From NCBI GenBank assembly GCA_022577435.1, contig JAKOON010000008.1:18369501-18433500 (forward strand): a stretch of DNA of 64,000 bases. The letters run 5' to 3'. A program made the position numbers and the translations under genes. Below are positions 42,101-53,611 of the stretch, piece by piece (position 1 is the stretch's first letter; each line of letters starts with the position of its first letter). The DNA is from Embiotoca jacksoni. Lineage: Eukaryota; Chordata; Actinopteri; Embiotocidae. Under the pieces are notes generated by a model. It was not told the DNA's origin. It saw only the letters and a list, made by a program, of their open reading frames with translations, and searched no databases.

Positions 42101-42366
42101 ACCTTGGCTAGATACCATGGGAAAATACCATCGTAGTTTTCGGGCACACCAATTTTAACATTTGCCCCGGAGCATGGTGCAAACGTGCAAAGTATCAGCA
42201 GCTGTGAAACAAGGTATTAAGTGTGTTATAGAAGCATTGAGTGTTATTGTTCATGCATTAATTTGCACCTGTAAATGAACTAAGTATGACAGTTAAGAGT
42301 AATACAAAAACAAGAACTTACTATGAGAGCTGTAATGAGCATTGGTGCAGCTCCTCTGTCAGCCAT
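16392..42366 (-). CDS. cdh17: Cadherin-17 (LI-cadherin), 17 coding exons, 823 aa
   Basis: Calcium-dependent cell-cell adhesion protein of intestinal and liver epithelium with seven extracellular cadherin repeats and a very short tail. Exons, in transcript order: 42322-42366, 42103-42201, 39433-39567, 38995-39124, 38136-38294, 36826-37022, 31315-31440, 29846-29996, 28709-28921, 27964-28040, 25670-25861, 21162-21403, 20946-21076, 20539-20778, 17960-18076, 17185-17301, 16392-16492. All junctions are GT-AG and in phase; the total is 2,472 nt. A signal peptide covers about residues 1-28. Inter-repeat calcium motifs are DKNDN (113-117), DANDN (324-328), DENNN (432-436), DVNEG (549-553) and DVNDN (649-653). 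The transmembrane segment is about 779-799, followed by a 24-residue tail without a catenin-binding region. Human CDH17 has 832 residues and the same gem neighbour, which supports the identity. The start is the first ATG before the signal peptide. Confidence 0.93.
19267..19431. repeat. Compound CA / CGCA microsatellite
   Basis: An imperfect ACGC/ATGC-containing leader (19267-19334) runs into a CA array (about 19335-19409) and a short degenerate tail. It lies in cdh17 intron 14. Open frames across it on both strands are repeat artefacts. Confidence 0.95.
20372..20377 (-). promoter_or_regulatory. Possible intronic poly(A) signal (ATTAAA) in cdh17
   Basis: On the minus strand ATTAAA lies 16-21 nt past an in-frame stop at 20393-20395, which is reached if exon 14 is not spliced at its donor. 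It could serve an intronically polyadenylated short isoform. The hexamer is common by chance in AT-rich DNA, so support is weak. Confidence 0.25.
23225..23520. repeat. Possible DNA-transposon relic
   Basis: The phrases GATACCGATATTAG near 23,250 and GCTGATACCGATATCTGAG near 23,480 resemble each other. They are of a type I recall from eroded fish DNA-transposon fragments. Boundaries and family are not resolved; treat as tentative. Confidence 0.3.
23748..24120 (-). mobile_element. tRNA-derived SINE, copy 2, with 13-bp target-site duplication
   Basis: The insertion (23761-24107) is the reverse complement of the same SINE family as the copy at 14.8 kb: a tRNA-like head with A and B boxes at the high-coordinate end and a GATGGATGGATG tail at the low end. 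It is bracketed by a perfect 13-bp direct repeat, CCTTTTTAAACAT, at 23748-23760 and 24108-24120. That is the hallmark of LINE-mediated retrotransposition. Unlike copy 1 it retains the GGGTACTCCGGCTTCCTCCC segment and has an intact duplication, so it is probably younger or better preserved. It sits in cdh17 intron 11, antisense to the SINE consensus but sense-neutral for splicing as far as can be seen. Confidence 0.92.
24999..25126. repeat. (CA)n microsatellite with GACA interruptions
   Basis: About 60 CA units interrupted by CAGACA variants, located in cdh17 intron 11. The long interrupted structure is typical of an old vertebrate microsatellite. Confidence 0.95.
25862..27963 (-). other. cdh17 intron 10
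   Basis: Only a GT array (26709-26758) stands out. Open frames of about 80 codons here lack splice context or homology. Confidence 0.7.
26709..26758. repeat. (GT)n microsatellite
   Basis: About 24 GT dinucleotides on the plus strand inside cdh17 intron 10. Confidence 0.95.
30154..30206. repeat. (AAGG)n microsatellite
   Basis: About a dozen AAGG units with some AAAG variants, in cdh17 intron 7 just upstream (in transcript terms) of exon 8. Confidence 0.93.
31449..31509. repeat. (AC)n microsatellite abutting cdh17 exon 7 acceptor
   Basis: About 30 AC units on the plus strand, hence (TG)n on the transcribed minus strand. It ends only about 8 nt before the exon 7 splice acceptor (exon start at 31440). 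The usual polypyrimidine tract is therefore replaced by UG repeats. Confidence 0.95.
33560..33870. repeat. GC-rich nested palindrome, likely part of a dispersed repeat
   Basis: Outer arms at 33581-33604 and 33672-33695 match at 21 of 24 positions as inverted repeats (starting ACTGCAAGC). Inner arms at 33612-33626 and 33650-33664 are a perfect 15-bp inverted repeat (GCTGCACGTCGGGGA). The loop is rich in CG. The composition contrasts sharply with the AT-rich intron around it. The following 150 bases (AACTCATGAAAGTTGG, GAGCATCGTTTGACC) look like the body of a repeat I recall from other fish genomes, but I cannot name it. A transcribed copy could fold into a stable hairpin. Confidence 0.75.
33893..34312. 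repeat. 21-bp minisatellite (CTATAC-rich)
   Basis: About 420 bp of tandem, variable units built on CTCTATACNATATAATCTGAA, with a dominant period near 21 bp in the right half and shorter CTATACTATATA sub-units in the left half. It lies in cdh17 intron 6. Because 21 is a multiple of three, it leaves an open frame with a seven-residue repeat on the minus strand that is not a gene. Confidence 0.92.
34784..34843. repeat. CTCTCA / CACACG low-complexity tract
   Basis: Short tandem CACTCT and CACACG units of a few copies each, in cdh17 intron 6. Confidence 0.85.
37657..37904. repeat. 15-bp minisatellite (TACTGTATGTGAGTG)
   Basis: About 250 bp of tandem TACTGTATGTGAGTG / TACTGTATGTGTGTG units mixed with 11-bp TACTGTATGTG forms. 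It lies in cdh17 intron 5 (37023-38135). The mixture of 15- and 11-bp units suggests slippage-driven growth. Open frames across it are artefacts. Confidence 0.93.
39138..39190. repeat. (AC)n microsatellite abutting cdh17 exon 4 acceptor
   Basis: AC/ACGC units on the plus strand read as (TG)n on the transcript and end about 14 nt before the exon 4 acceptor (exon start at 39124). As at exon 7, the repeat takes the place of the pyrimidine tract. Confidence 0.95.
39568..42102 (-). other. cdh17 intron 2
   Basis: This intron separates the signal-peptide/first-strand exon from the rest of EC1. It is AT-rich with scattered T-runs. I see no repeat family or exon that I can support. Confidence 0.7.
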
Positions 42367-43497
42367 GTGTCCCTGTAAATGTGGTATATTCGCAGCATTT
42401 CACACCAATTTCTGTCCTGTTACTGATTCACCATGGAATTCTTTCATATTTCACAGTTTTTCACAGCATTTAAATGCATAACCACTGACATGGCCATTTA
42501 AAGAAAGATCCGAGCCCCCGTTGGAGTCAGCACCACAGAAGGCCAACTAAGACGCATTTAATCTGGAAGTCAAACTTTTGTCTGTTGAAATCGAGTTGAA
42601 TTCAAAGAATATGTCATTGCCTCTGTCAACTATTTTTTATATACACCTGTTTAGCAATATAACTCCATTAACTCTGATTCAAACCTCCAAAGTGTAATGA
42701 CCAACTTTAGATTTATTGCTGCTCAACAAAAGTAGATGGTGACAATAACAAGGAAGAAAAATTCTTAAATTATCTTCGCATTTTAAACAAAAAAGCTTTA
42801 TTTTACCTTCTCCGACTGATGTGTGTGCTCCTTCTGAGAGGTGAGAGGAGTTTAAAATTGGGTGGAAAATTGTGCACTTGTACTCTTTTGGTGGATTAAT
42901 GGTTAACACCAGCAGATAAAAATGCTTAACTACCTTGTTTCCTTCCTGCAAAACCAATGGGCAGTGAGGTTCCATTCCACTGATACGATCGAATGAATAT
43001 TCATGAGGATGTGAATCACTCGGACAACATTGACTTCTTGATTTTGTGTTTTATTGAAAAAGGAAATCAACGTAAACAAAGATTTTTTTTTAAATCATAT
43101 CAAGGTTCACAAGATTCATATAACTTATTGCTTTACTCATACATTCACACCCTTTTTTTCAATGCGATGAAACAACATAGAATAACAGGTTTTCTCTAAG
43201 CTTCCACTAGTCCTCAGTAACTTGGCCTCGGCACGAACCTGCGTACCGTTTCAAGTAAATATGACTCCAGATGAACTAGTATTGTGATCCTTTACCTTGT
43301 CTAATAGAATAATGAGATGTATGTTTCATTCAGCATTGTTCATGTTATAGTATATACATCAATCCCCTCCGATAAAGGAGCACAATATAAACCGAACAGC
43401 AAGGAAATCTTTGCAAATCATTAAAAATAACAAGCTTTTGTGGATTTACTCATACATACTGATCATGTTATGACAGCAATATGTTTAAGGCAGACAA

Positions 43498-43541
43498 TAC
43501 AATAAAATAAAATAAAATAAAATAAAATAAAATAAAATAAA
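43498..43541. repeat. (AAAAT)n pentanucleotide repeat
   Basis: About eight or nine perfect AAAAT units (AATAAAATAAAATAAAA on the plus strand), located in the presumed 3' UTR or flank of gem. Confidence 0.95.
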
Positions 43542-43766
43542 TGTTTGCAAAGCTTCATGCAGGTTTTCACGATTATCATGATATGACTTGAACAACATGA
43601 GTCATTTTTATTAATTACATCCTCACTTTGCTTTTGTTGGTGTCTATAAAACAAAAATATATTTCTGTACAGCTCTATTAGTCCTTTAGGGTTAGTGTTA
43701 GAACACACACAGCATCTGGTCTTCAGAGGCCAAAGAAAAAAGATGTCCGTCTGTCCCATCAGTCCC

Positions 43767-45938
43767 TCAGAGAACTGTGAGGTCATGGCAGGACTTTGAC
43801 TTCTGCCTGAAAGCCATCTTCTTGTTCTTGCGTGCGACCATGCGACCCAGAAACCGTTTAGCCTTCTTGCCAATGCTCTCTCTGCGCCTGCAGTTGGCCA
43901 TGCGGCGTGCATTCTCCTCTTTGCTGTCTTTCCTCAAGCGGATCTGTCTGACGATGCCCTCGAATAGGTCCTGCACATTGTGGTGAAGGGATGCGGACGT
44001 CTCGATGAACTTGCAGTCGAATACCACTGCGCAGGCACTTCCCTCTGCAACGCAGAAAACGTGGGGAAAGGAAAATTAGATCTCTGAGGAGGGATACATT
44101 TTAGAAAACACACAGGCACGTAGATGTAAACTGAAAACGGAAAAGTATAAATTAGCCCTAAGTGTTGTTAGTTCTTTTGGCAGATTGCTTTACTTTGCAG
44201 TGTAGGCCAAGCCTGAACCTGAGCAGTCAGCTGAGAAATGTGGCCTGCCCCTACCAAAGCCAGAAGCTCAACCAGATCTGTCCAATTGTGTCATGAAAGG
44301 CCTCGAGAACTGCTTTTAAGCTTCAAATGATAAATATTAGAGCATTAAAGAATATTAAAGTAACCACAAGTCACTTTAAATCCACTTTCCCTGACTCTTG
44401 CACATTTTAAGCTCAATAATATGTTAATTATTCTGACTTACCATCTACAGACACCTCTCTGGACCGCACCAGGTCACTCTTGTTGCCCACGAGGATTATG
44501 GGAATGTTCTCTGACTGCCTGGCACGGCGCAGCTGAATACGGAGCTCTGACGCCTTCTCGAAGCTTGACTTGTCTGTCACTGAATACACAATGATGTAGG
44601 CGTCACCCATCCTCACGCACTGCTCCTTCAGCCACTGGCTGTTATCCTTCAGGAGGGAAACAGATTCCAAATTTAGCCTCATACATGAATCAATGTAAAT
44701 GGACAAACACTGTATAAATAATATAGAACACTCACCTGTTCCCAGATGTCATACAACATAATGGACGCCTCTTCTTCATCCACCATGATAGATCTATCGT
44801 AAGTGTTTCCTGAGGAGGAAAAAAAAAGAGATATTATGTTACAAACTGGCAGAGAGGAGCAAAGCATCTGTTATCTGAGCAGTCTTGTTTGCTGTCAGTG
44901 TGCATTGCTGCTTTTCTTCACTCTGATTTGGGCACGTTTTTTTTTTTCCTTTTGTAGTCTACACATTGCAGTAGAAAGTTGATCATTGTCTGTGATCATG
45001 CCATCATTGGCCTTTTATATTTTCTCTTCACATTATGCTGTTGGATGTGTTTCTGTCAGCTGTACTGCTGAGGGCAAGGCTGGTGCCTGGCTGTAGATGG
45101 AAATAGCAATAATCAATGCATGTACACTCTTGCGTGCAAAAATAAGAACCCTGTGTTTTTCTAATCCATCTGCCGAACTATATCACTGTCCTCATTGAGA
45201 AATATAATTTTGAATTTCACCGATTTTAATGTTCCAAATGACCTTTAAGATAATAACAAAAAAGAAAAATACACACATTATTGTTACTTATTTTATGTGT
45301 GTTGTTTTGAAGGTTATGGATTGGTTGATTGAAAAAGAAAAAAGGGACCTCCAAAATTGTATGCTTAATCAGTCACAGCTGTTCTTCATTTATTGGATCT
45401 TGTATCTCAAAGATGATAATATAATTGTATTGTTCAGTATTAACCTTTGACAGGCTCAATTATTTCATAGCCTAATATATTCACAGACATTGAACATCCT
45501 CACTGTCTCGGTCAATGAGTGTACGTTGCTGTGGTTGATGACTCATCCTCGGCATCACCACTTACCTGCTTCATCGCAGTCGTGACCAGCATCCTCAACT
45601 CCTCCAAAGACGCGCGCCAGGCTGGACTTGCCGACGCCGTGCTCCCCGAGGAGAACCACCTTGTACACCTGGGACTCGGCTTCGCTGCCGGTGGAGATCA
45701 CCGAGTCGGAGGAGTCCGAGGCGGAGCTGTCCTGGTGCTCGTCGTTCGGCGAGTACGACGTGCAGCGCAGGAGGTTGGACAGCTCATCAGTTTTTCCCGT
45801 CTGTGGCATCGTGGCGCGCAGGTCCCGGTCGTCAACGGGCATGCTTCTCCTGTGTAGGTTGGGTAGATTCATGGGGAACGGCATGCTTCCTCTCCTCTTG
45901 TCCATGTTCCGTAATTTATCACCCTTGTTCAAAGTCAT
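43767..45938 (-). CDS. gem: GTP-binding protein GEM (RGK family), 4 coding exons, 309 aa
   Basis: Small Ras-like GTPase of the RGK (Rad/Rem/Gem/Kir) family, known to inhibit voltage-gated calcium channels through beta subunits and to regulate Rho kinase signalling. Coding exons in order: 45566-45938, 44736-44809, 44442-44646, 43767-44044, totalling 930 nt with all junctions in phase. Visible motifs: P-loop GEHGVGKSS (98-106); the RGK-specific G3 variant DIWEQ (145-149) instead of DxxG; NKSD (204-207); ETSA (232-235); and the hallmark C-terminus KSKSCHDLTVL (299-309) preceded by a basic, calmodulin-binding-type region. HRRSMP at 29-34 resembles a 14-3-3 site. Human GEM is 296 aa; the extra length is in the N-terminus. 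The start ATG at 45938 matches the MTLN start of the family and lies in an exon that begins at 45956. Confidence 0.95.
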
Positions 45939-46243
45939 TGTGCTTATACCGAGAATCTGTGGATACAGTAGACGTGCCATGCGTAAATATGTGTATTTCA
46001 AGAAAGGAAAGACGCCGGCGGGGACATAGTGGAGAACGCCGCGGCTTTTACACATTTTCTCTTGTATCAATATAAGTAGGCTAATGTTGTAAATAAAAAA
46101 AACATATGTTTGGTTAAGTAGCCTACAAAAAAATAAATATATAAAATATTTTCCCGAAATGTCGACCTGACCTGAGCACATGTTCAGCAAACGCAAAATC
46201 AAACCAAAGCGTGAAAACTCTTCGCAGTATTAAAAACACTTAC

Positions 46244-46322
46244 TGGGTGCTGGAAATTAAATCCAACGAAGGCAATCCAGTAATCCTTGGCTTGTAAAGT
46301 TGTATTCAACGCTGTTTTGCTT
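46244..46322 (-). other. gem 5' UTR exon 1 (approximate 5' end)
   Basis: A strong donor (CCCA|GTAAGTG on the minus strand) ends this exon at 46244. The next exon starts after a consensus acceptor at 45956, 18 nt before the gem ATG. The 5' end is inferred from the TATA box about 27-35 nt upstream. Confidence 0.6.
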
Positions 46323-46348
46323 GAGTCTGGTCAGAGGCGCTGCTCAGA

Positions 46349-46357
46349 CTATTTATA
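46349..46357 (-). promoter_or_regulatory. gem TATA box
   Basis: On the minus strand this reads TATAAATAG, a canonical TATA box, correctly oriented and spaced for a transcription start near 46,320. Confidence 0.7.
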
Positions 46358-46369
46358 CAGGGACTGGAG

Positions 46370-46377
46370 TGACGTCG
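46370..46377 (-). promoter_or_regulatory. CRE-like element upstream of gem
   Basis: Minus-strand CGACGTCA differs from the palindromic cAMP-response element TGACGTCA at one position and lies about 12 bp upstream of the TATA box. Mammalian GEM is an inducible immediate-early-type gene, so CREB/ATF control is reasonable inference. Confidence 0.5.
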
Positions 46378-48867
46378 GCAGGGATTCGCCCCGGAGAAAC
46401 ACGTCTCCGTTTGTTATAGTGGTGTGTAACATCATGCAGAGGAGGGGGCGTATGACTGGAAGAGCTGAGGAATCTCCTTTCCCTTCCGCATCGCCAAATG
46501 GAGCTCACATTTGAGGGGGCGGCCAGAGATGAAGGGAAAGCCCACATAAAGATAGGGCATACATATTTAATATTGATTTGGGAGTTAAATTTAGACTTGA
46601 TGATATCCTCCCGATGTAAGATGTTAAGGTGTATAAGGGAGCAACGCCCAGATGAATGCTATTATTGAAATATGATCGTCTGTCTCATCTTTAAGCGTCA
46701 TGGCCGCTGCAGGGTGGATGTTAATGCTACACCCACTGGCTATATCACATCATTTTATGTGTTGCTCATATTGTAGCCTAAAGGCATTGACATTTGTTAG
46801 ATCTAGAAATATAGCTACAAAACGAATAGAATAGGCCAATGGCAATGAATCGGTAGTCTTTGGCAACCCTATACCACAACACCCAGATTCAATTTTGTGC
46901 ATGTTTAAACAATAATGAATATGCCACACATAAACAAATACAAATTCTATAGATGTATGCATTCAATGATCAGTCATCTCTAGCTCTCCGCTGCAGCCAC
47001 AAAACTGCATTTGCAGATGTAATCCTTCTCCGTCGACAAGTCGAACCCATAGCTATGTTTGGTTGGACTGGTCTACCTTTAATAATGCAAAAGTTTTTCC
47101 ATTTAAAATACATAGGCTATGTCCTGTGGAGGCCCATAGAAGCACTATGACAGGCCAGTGTTCTCTATTTCACCTCTGCATGTGCTCTTATGTGAATATT
47201 GAATCAGCATATTCCACAGACATTTCCTCGCACAGAATTTAAACTGCAGCACGACCGTGTGCTCTTAAGGCAGAATTCATTTTCCCTGTATGGTGTGTTG
47301 CTGCCCTCGTGTGGCTTTTAGTCTTGCATTGCGGTTGAACCTTTTGAACTCTGCATAGGCGTGTGTTCAATATTATATAAACGTGACACATGTATTACTG
47401 CTCTTCGTGTTTTACATTTTTTTCCACGTCTACTTATCACAGTTAACAAATGCCTTAAAAACTCTTAGCACGTTATTCTTTTCCCTCCCAAATCAATATA
47501 GGTATTGTATTTCCTTTCTTCCTCTTCTTTTCCTCCTAGATCAAGTGCAAATTAGATTTTTATTTATTTATTTAATTTTTCTTTTCATCTTGAATTTAAA
47601 CCAAAATGTAGCATTTGTTAATTGAAACACGACATCTTTTTTGTTGTTGTCCTTATTCGATTGTATATTTGAAAAGTATTCATAGCTGCCATGTTCCTCT
47701 TGGGGTCCACACATTAATTCAGATCTGTATCCACATCTTAAAATATGATCATTTAACAGGAAATGATCATGAACGGCCATGATAAAACTGATTGTGTGAA
47801 TATATAGGTTGATATCAATTTTATTCTTCAGAAATTAAATAAAGTAGTAAACTGAACATGAACTGTATGGAGCTTTTTTCTTCTTCATTATTTCTATTAA
47901 AAGCACTAATAAAGCACTCAGAAAGTTTTAATGTTATTTTAATGTTATTTCCTAGCACCCTCCAATTTCACTTTATTTTCCTCCCTGTTGTGCTCCATCA
48001 ACTACAAAACTATAAAAATAGGAAAAAGTATGTTTGCCAGTATGTGGGAATGTACCTATATTCCATTTACTCAAGTACTGTACTTAAGTACAGTCAAGAG
48101 GTAATTGTACTTTACTTGAATATTTCCATTTCCGGCTACATTATATTTGAACTCCACTGCATTTATTTTACAGTTTTAGTTACTAGACGTTCTGAAATCC
48201 ATATTTTTTGTATGTACATTGTAAAACATGTGATCAGTTAATGTGTTCGTGTGCATTGCTGTAAGTAGATATTCAACAATAGCCTACCGTGTTGAAATGA
48301 ACTCTGATGTGACAACATTAAACTGCTGCAGACACTTTCATGTGGATGAAGCAATATGTATATATGATATATAAAACAGCCTAAATCAGGCCATTTTGAA
48401 ATAATGAGCAGTCTTACTTTTGATATTTTAGGAAGTGCAGGTTGTCGACTACTTGTGTACCGGTAGATTTGAATGCTTTGTGGGCGAATTGAAGTGTTTT
48501 TCATGGTGGTATTGCTCCTTTCACATAAGTAAAGGTTTTGAGTTCTTCTTCTACCACTGGACTTTGCCAAACAATGTTCTATTTCAACATTTTGGGTGAT
48601 TTCTGAGGCAGTACTTTCAGATAGCCTTAACGGTATTCTGAATCATATTACACGAGGGTGTCAACGTTATAATCGTTTACTTAAATGGCCTCTAGAGGGC
48701 AGTAAATACGACGTGGCTTCCTGAACAACATAGTCCCTTTGCACCGGAGTTGCACCCAGTAAACAGACGTATACGCACAGTGGACTGTCCTGGTCTTTAC
48801 TTTATGGAATAAACGTTTTAATTTTTTTTGCAGTACTTAGTAGCACGATGTTCTCCCCCCGGACATT
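46378..48867. other. Intergenic region between divergent gem and atp5mc3
   Basis: This 2.5-kb spacer separates two divergently transcribed genes. It is mostly AT-rich with short random frames. A repeat-like segment occupies about 48,045-48,560. No additional gene is supported. Confidence 0.7.
48045..48560. repeat. Teleost dispersed repeat, probably a non-autonomous DNA element
   Basis: The left part (ACTCAAGTACTGTACTTAAG, then TACTTGAATATTTCC and CTCCACTGCATTTATTTTACAG) and the right part (CATAAGTAAAGGTTTTGAG followed by TTCTTCTTCTACCACTGG) match, in order, a repeat I recall as ubiquitous in percomorph genomes. Its right end looks like a terminal inverted repeat, but the matching left terminus is not visible, so this is a truncated or eroded copy. 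The superfamily is not assigned with confidence. Confidence 0.6.
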
Positions 48868-48932
48868 ACATCCGGGGCTGCAGCACCGGGAAACCGGAAA
48901 TCAACCCATTAAAGGTGACGCTGCGCATGCGC
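48868..48932 (+). promoter_or_regulatory. atp5mc3 promoter: ETS/NRF-2-like and NRF-1-like sites
   Basis: TGCGCATGCGC at 48922-48932 fits the palindromic NRF-1 site. ACCGGAAAT at 48893-48901 fits an ETS (GABP/NRF-2) site, and ACATCCGG at 48868-48875 is a second, inverted ETS core. The stretch is GC-rich against an AT-rich background and lies just upstream of the first exon, which ends at 48967. These two factors are the classic activators of nuclear genes for mitochondrial respiratory proteins, which matches the gene downstream. Confidence 0.65.
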
Positions 48933-48939
48933 CCGTCCC

Positions 48940-48967
48940 CCGTGCGTTCGACCTCTACTGCAGACCG
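48940..48967 (+). other. atp5mc3 5' UTR exon 1 (3' end defined)
   Basis: A donor GACCG|GTGAGA ends this presumed non-coding exon at 48967. The next exon begins after the acceptor TTGTTGTTGCAG at 49274 and contains the start codon. The 5' end is a guess from promoter motif placement. Confidence 0.45.
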
Positions 48968-49331
48968 GTGAGAGCTAACCTCCTGTCACGAAGCGGGTTT
49001 TGAGTTAAATATTCAGCCGCCCCGCGCCTGTCTTCCTCCGTATCTTTGTTCGTTTCCTTCCACAGCACCGCTCGGCTCTTCTGGTTTCCAGCCGGTTTGT
49101 TTTCAGTGACGTTGTGCGGTTTTGCAGCGTCTCTTGACCTTATCTGTGCGTCCGCCTCACTTTGCACACTTAGTACTTTCTGGTTTTAGCGCACTGGTCG
49201 CAGGGTCAACTAACCAAAGCTGTGCTCGGTTGTGTTTCCTTACACGCTTTTTTGTTTTGTTTTGTTGTTGCAGACATCGGATCCACGGCAGCTGCTTTTG
49301 GTTGAGCTGAGCAGGACGTCCCTTCGTAATA

Positions 49332-51762
<2,431 letters not shown>

Positions 51763-53611
51763 GCCGGTCAGTTATCGACTGCCAGAGGATACATCACAAT
51801 GTTAACAGGAGCAGCAGTTTCAGATGCCCTTGAATAGTAGGATGATTTCAGCTCATCGCGTAGCTTGTTCTTGTTCCTCGGTGTTACTCGAAAGCTTGCG
51901 ACTCCGTTGATGTACGAAACTGTGACAAACCCAAATCATTCTAATGATGGATTTGTCATTATATTGTATATTTAATCAAATGTTTTTGTTAACACAACGT
52001 GCAACCAATACCGGAAGTAAAACATTGAATTCCTCAAGTGTGTCTGTACATTTTTAGTGGTGTGTTTGTATGACTCTGTGTGGATCTGTGCTTCTGATTT
52101 AGTAACGGGGGGTACAGTGATTTCCTGGCTGTGAATTGGAAAATGTTTCCCCTAAAAGCTGAAGATAATTTTCTCCATAAAGTTTATTTCTGGCAGGCAT
52201 GACAATGTTTCCTGTACGCAAAGCTGTTTTAGCTCAAGTAGACTAAGGATTATTCAAATTTCACTCCATATGTTAAATATACCCTTCTCCATCAATGTTA
52301 TAGTTGCATAAATTACAAGTAACTACTTTTGTGACCTCAGCTCTCCAGAAATGATTTGAATTAAACCTGAAAGGAACAAATTAAACGGTTAACATTTTAC
52401 CTGTTACACATCGGCAGCTTGGATCTTAAGGTCATACTTTTTGGAGATCCCGGATGTCTATAATCTTCCTCTTTCCACAGAGCTGTTCACTTCAGAGAGA
52501 TATAACACCATCTCAGTATCAGTCAGAAAATATCAGGGCATTTGGATTCTGAATTTCAAAATTGAAAGCCCTCTAAAATGTCATACCTGAGCTGTGTTGC
52601 CTCTGAATTCAGATTTGATATTAAAAATAAACTTCCTGTTCTCACGGATCAGTTTCACTTCAAAATGATGGCGGACGACCTCGGACAAATATAACGGGCA
52701 TTCCCCTTTCTGACAGTTTCATTGCTGGATGACATTTATTAAATGCTGAAAACCTGTTTTCCTTTCTTTTGAAAAATGCCACATTTGTCCTAAATGACAC
52801 AACACCAGATTTATCCTCATCACTCCTACAGTAAGTCTGTGTCACGCTGGCTTATGCATTTTTGTCTGTTCAGTGGTGGTTCTGTTAAAACATAACTGGG
52901 TAACAAAATATTATACTTTAAGTAGGATATTTTATGATTTTCAAGAACATATCGGCTTTTGTGAGTTTTATACAAATTCATTCCAGGGTTGTATCTTGGC
53001 TGATAAATGTTGGTATAAAAAAAAAAATCACTGCAACCCTTGAATGGGTTAAATCCCATCATGGGAATGTTGATAGTAAAATAGGCCTTTACTATAGACA
53101 CCTTTTGCAAATGACATCAGGTTTAGTTTCACAAACCCCAGATAGGGGATTATGCTTGGATTACCCAGATATCCTGTTTGAATTAAGATTTTGTTTGGTT
53201 TCATGAGGTACAATATAGATTTACATCTGTGCAGCTCGCCTGCTCCAGAACAGGCAAACACCCGGGTGCCTTTAAATCTGCAGATACTTCCATCAGAAAC
53301 CATTTTCTTGCAGTTATTCCATGTTCTACTATAAATTGGATTTATTTGACTTTATTTGTGTGAGACTGCATTAAATTAAGTTGACGTGACTTGTGTCAAT
53401 TAAGCACCCAGCAATGACGAAATTAAGCGATCGGTTTGTTAGGTGGAACTAAAGCCCAGTTCACACAGTGAGGGGGACGGATTTGGAGGACGGACTCGTC
53501 AGCGTCGAATGCCTTTTTTTATGAAAGAAATTTAATTGTGATAAAAAAAAATTAAAAAAAATTCCGACGTGTCAGCTGTGCAGTGAAACCGATAAACGCA
53601 TGTGTAATTAA
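51763..53611. other. atp5mc3 3' UTR and spacer to nsun3
   Basis: Past the atp5mc3 stop I see an AATAAA at 52626-52631, about 865 nt downstream, and ATTAAA hexamers nearer; which is used cannot be told. No coding sequence is supported in the remainder. Confidence 0.6.

Noticed and set aside
45519..46075. Three long plus-strand frames over gem exon 2
   Set aside because: They are antisense shadows of the GC-rich first coding exon of gem.
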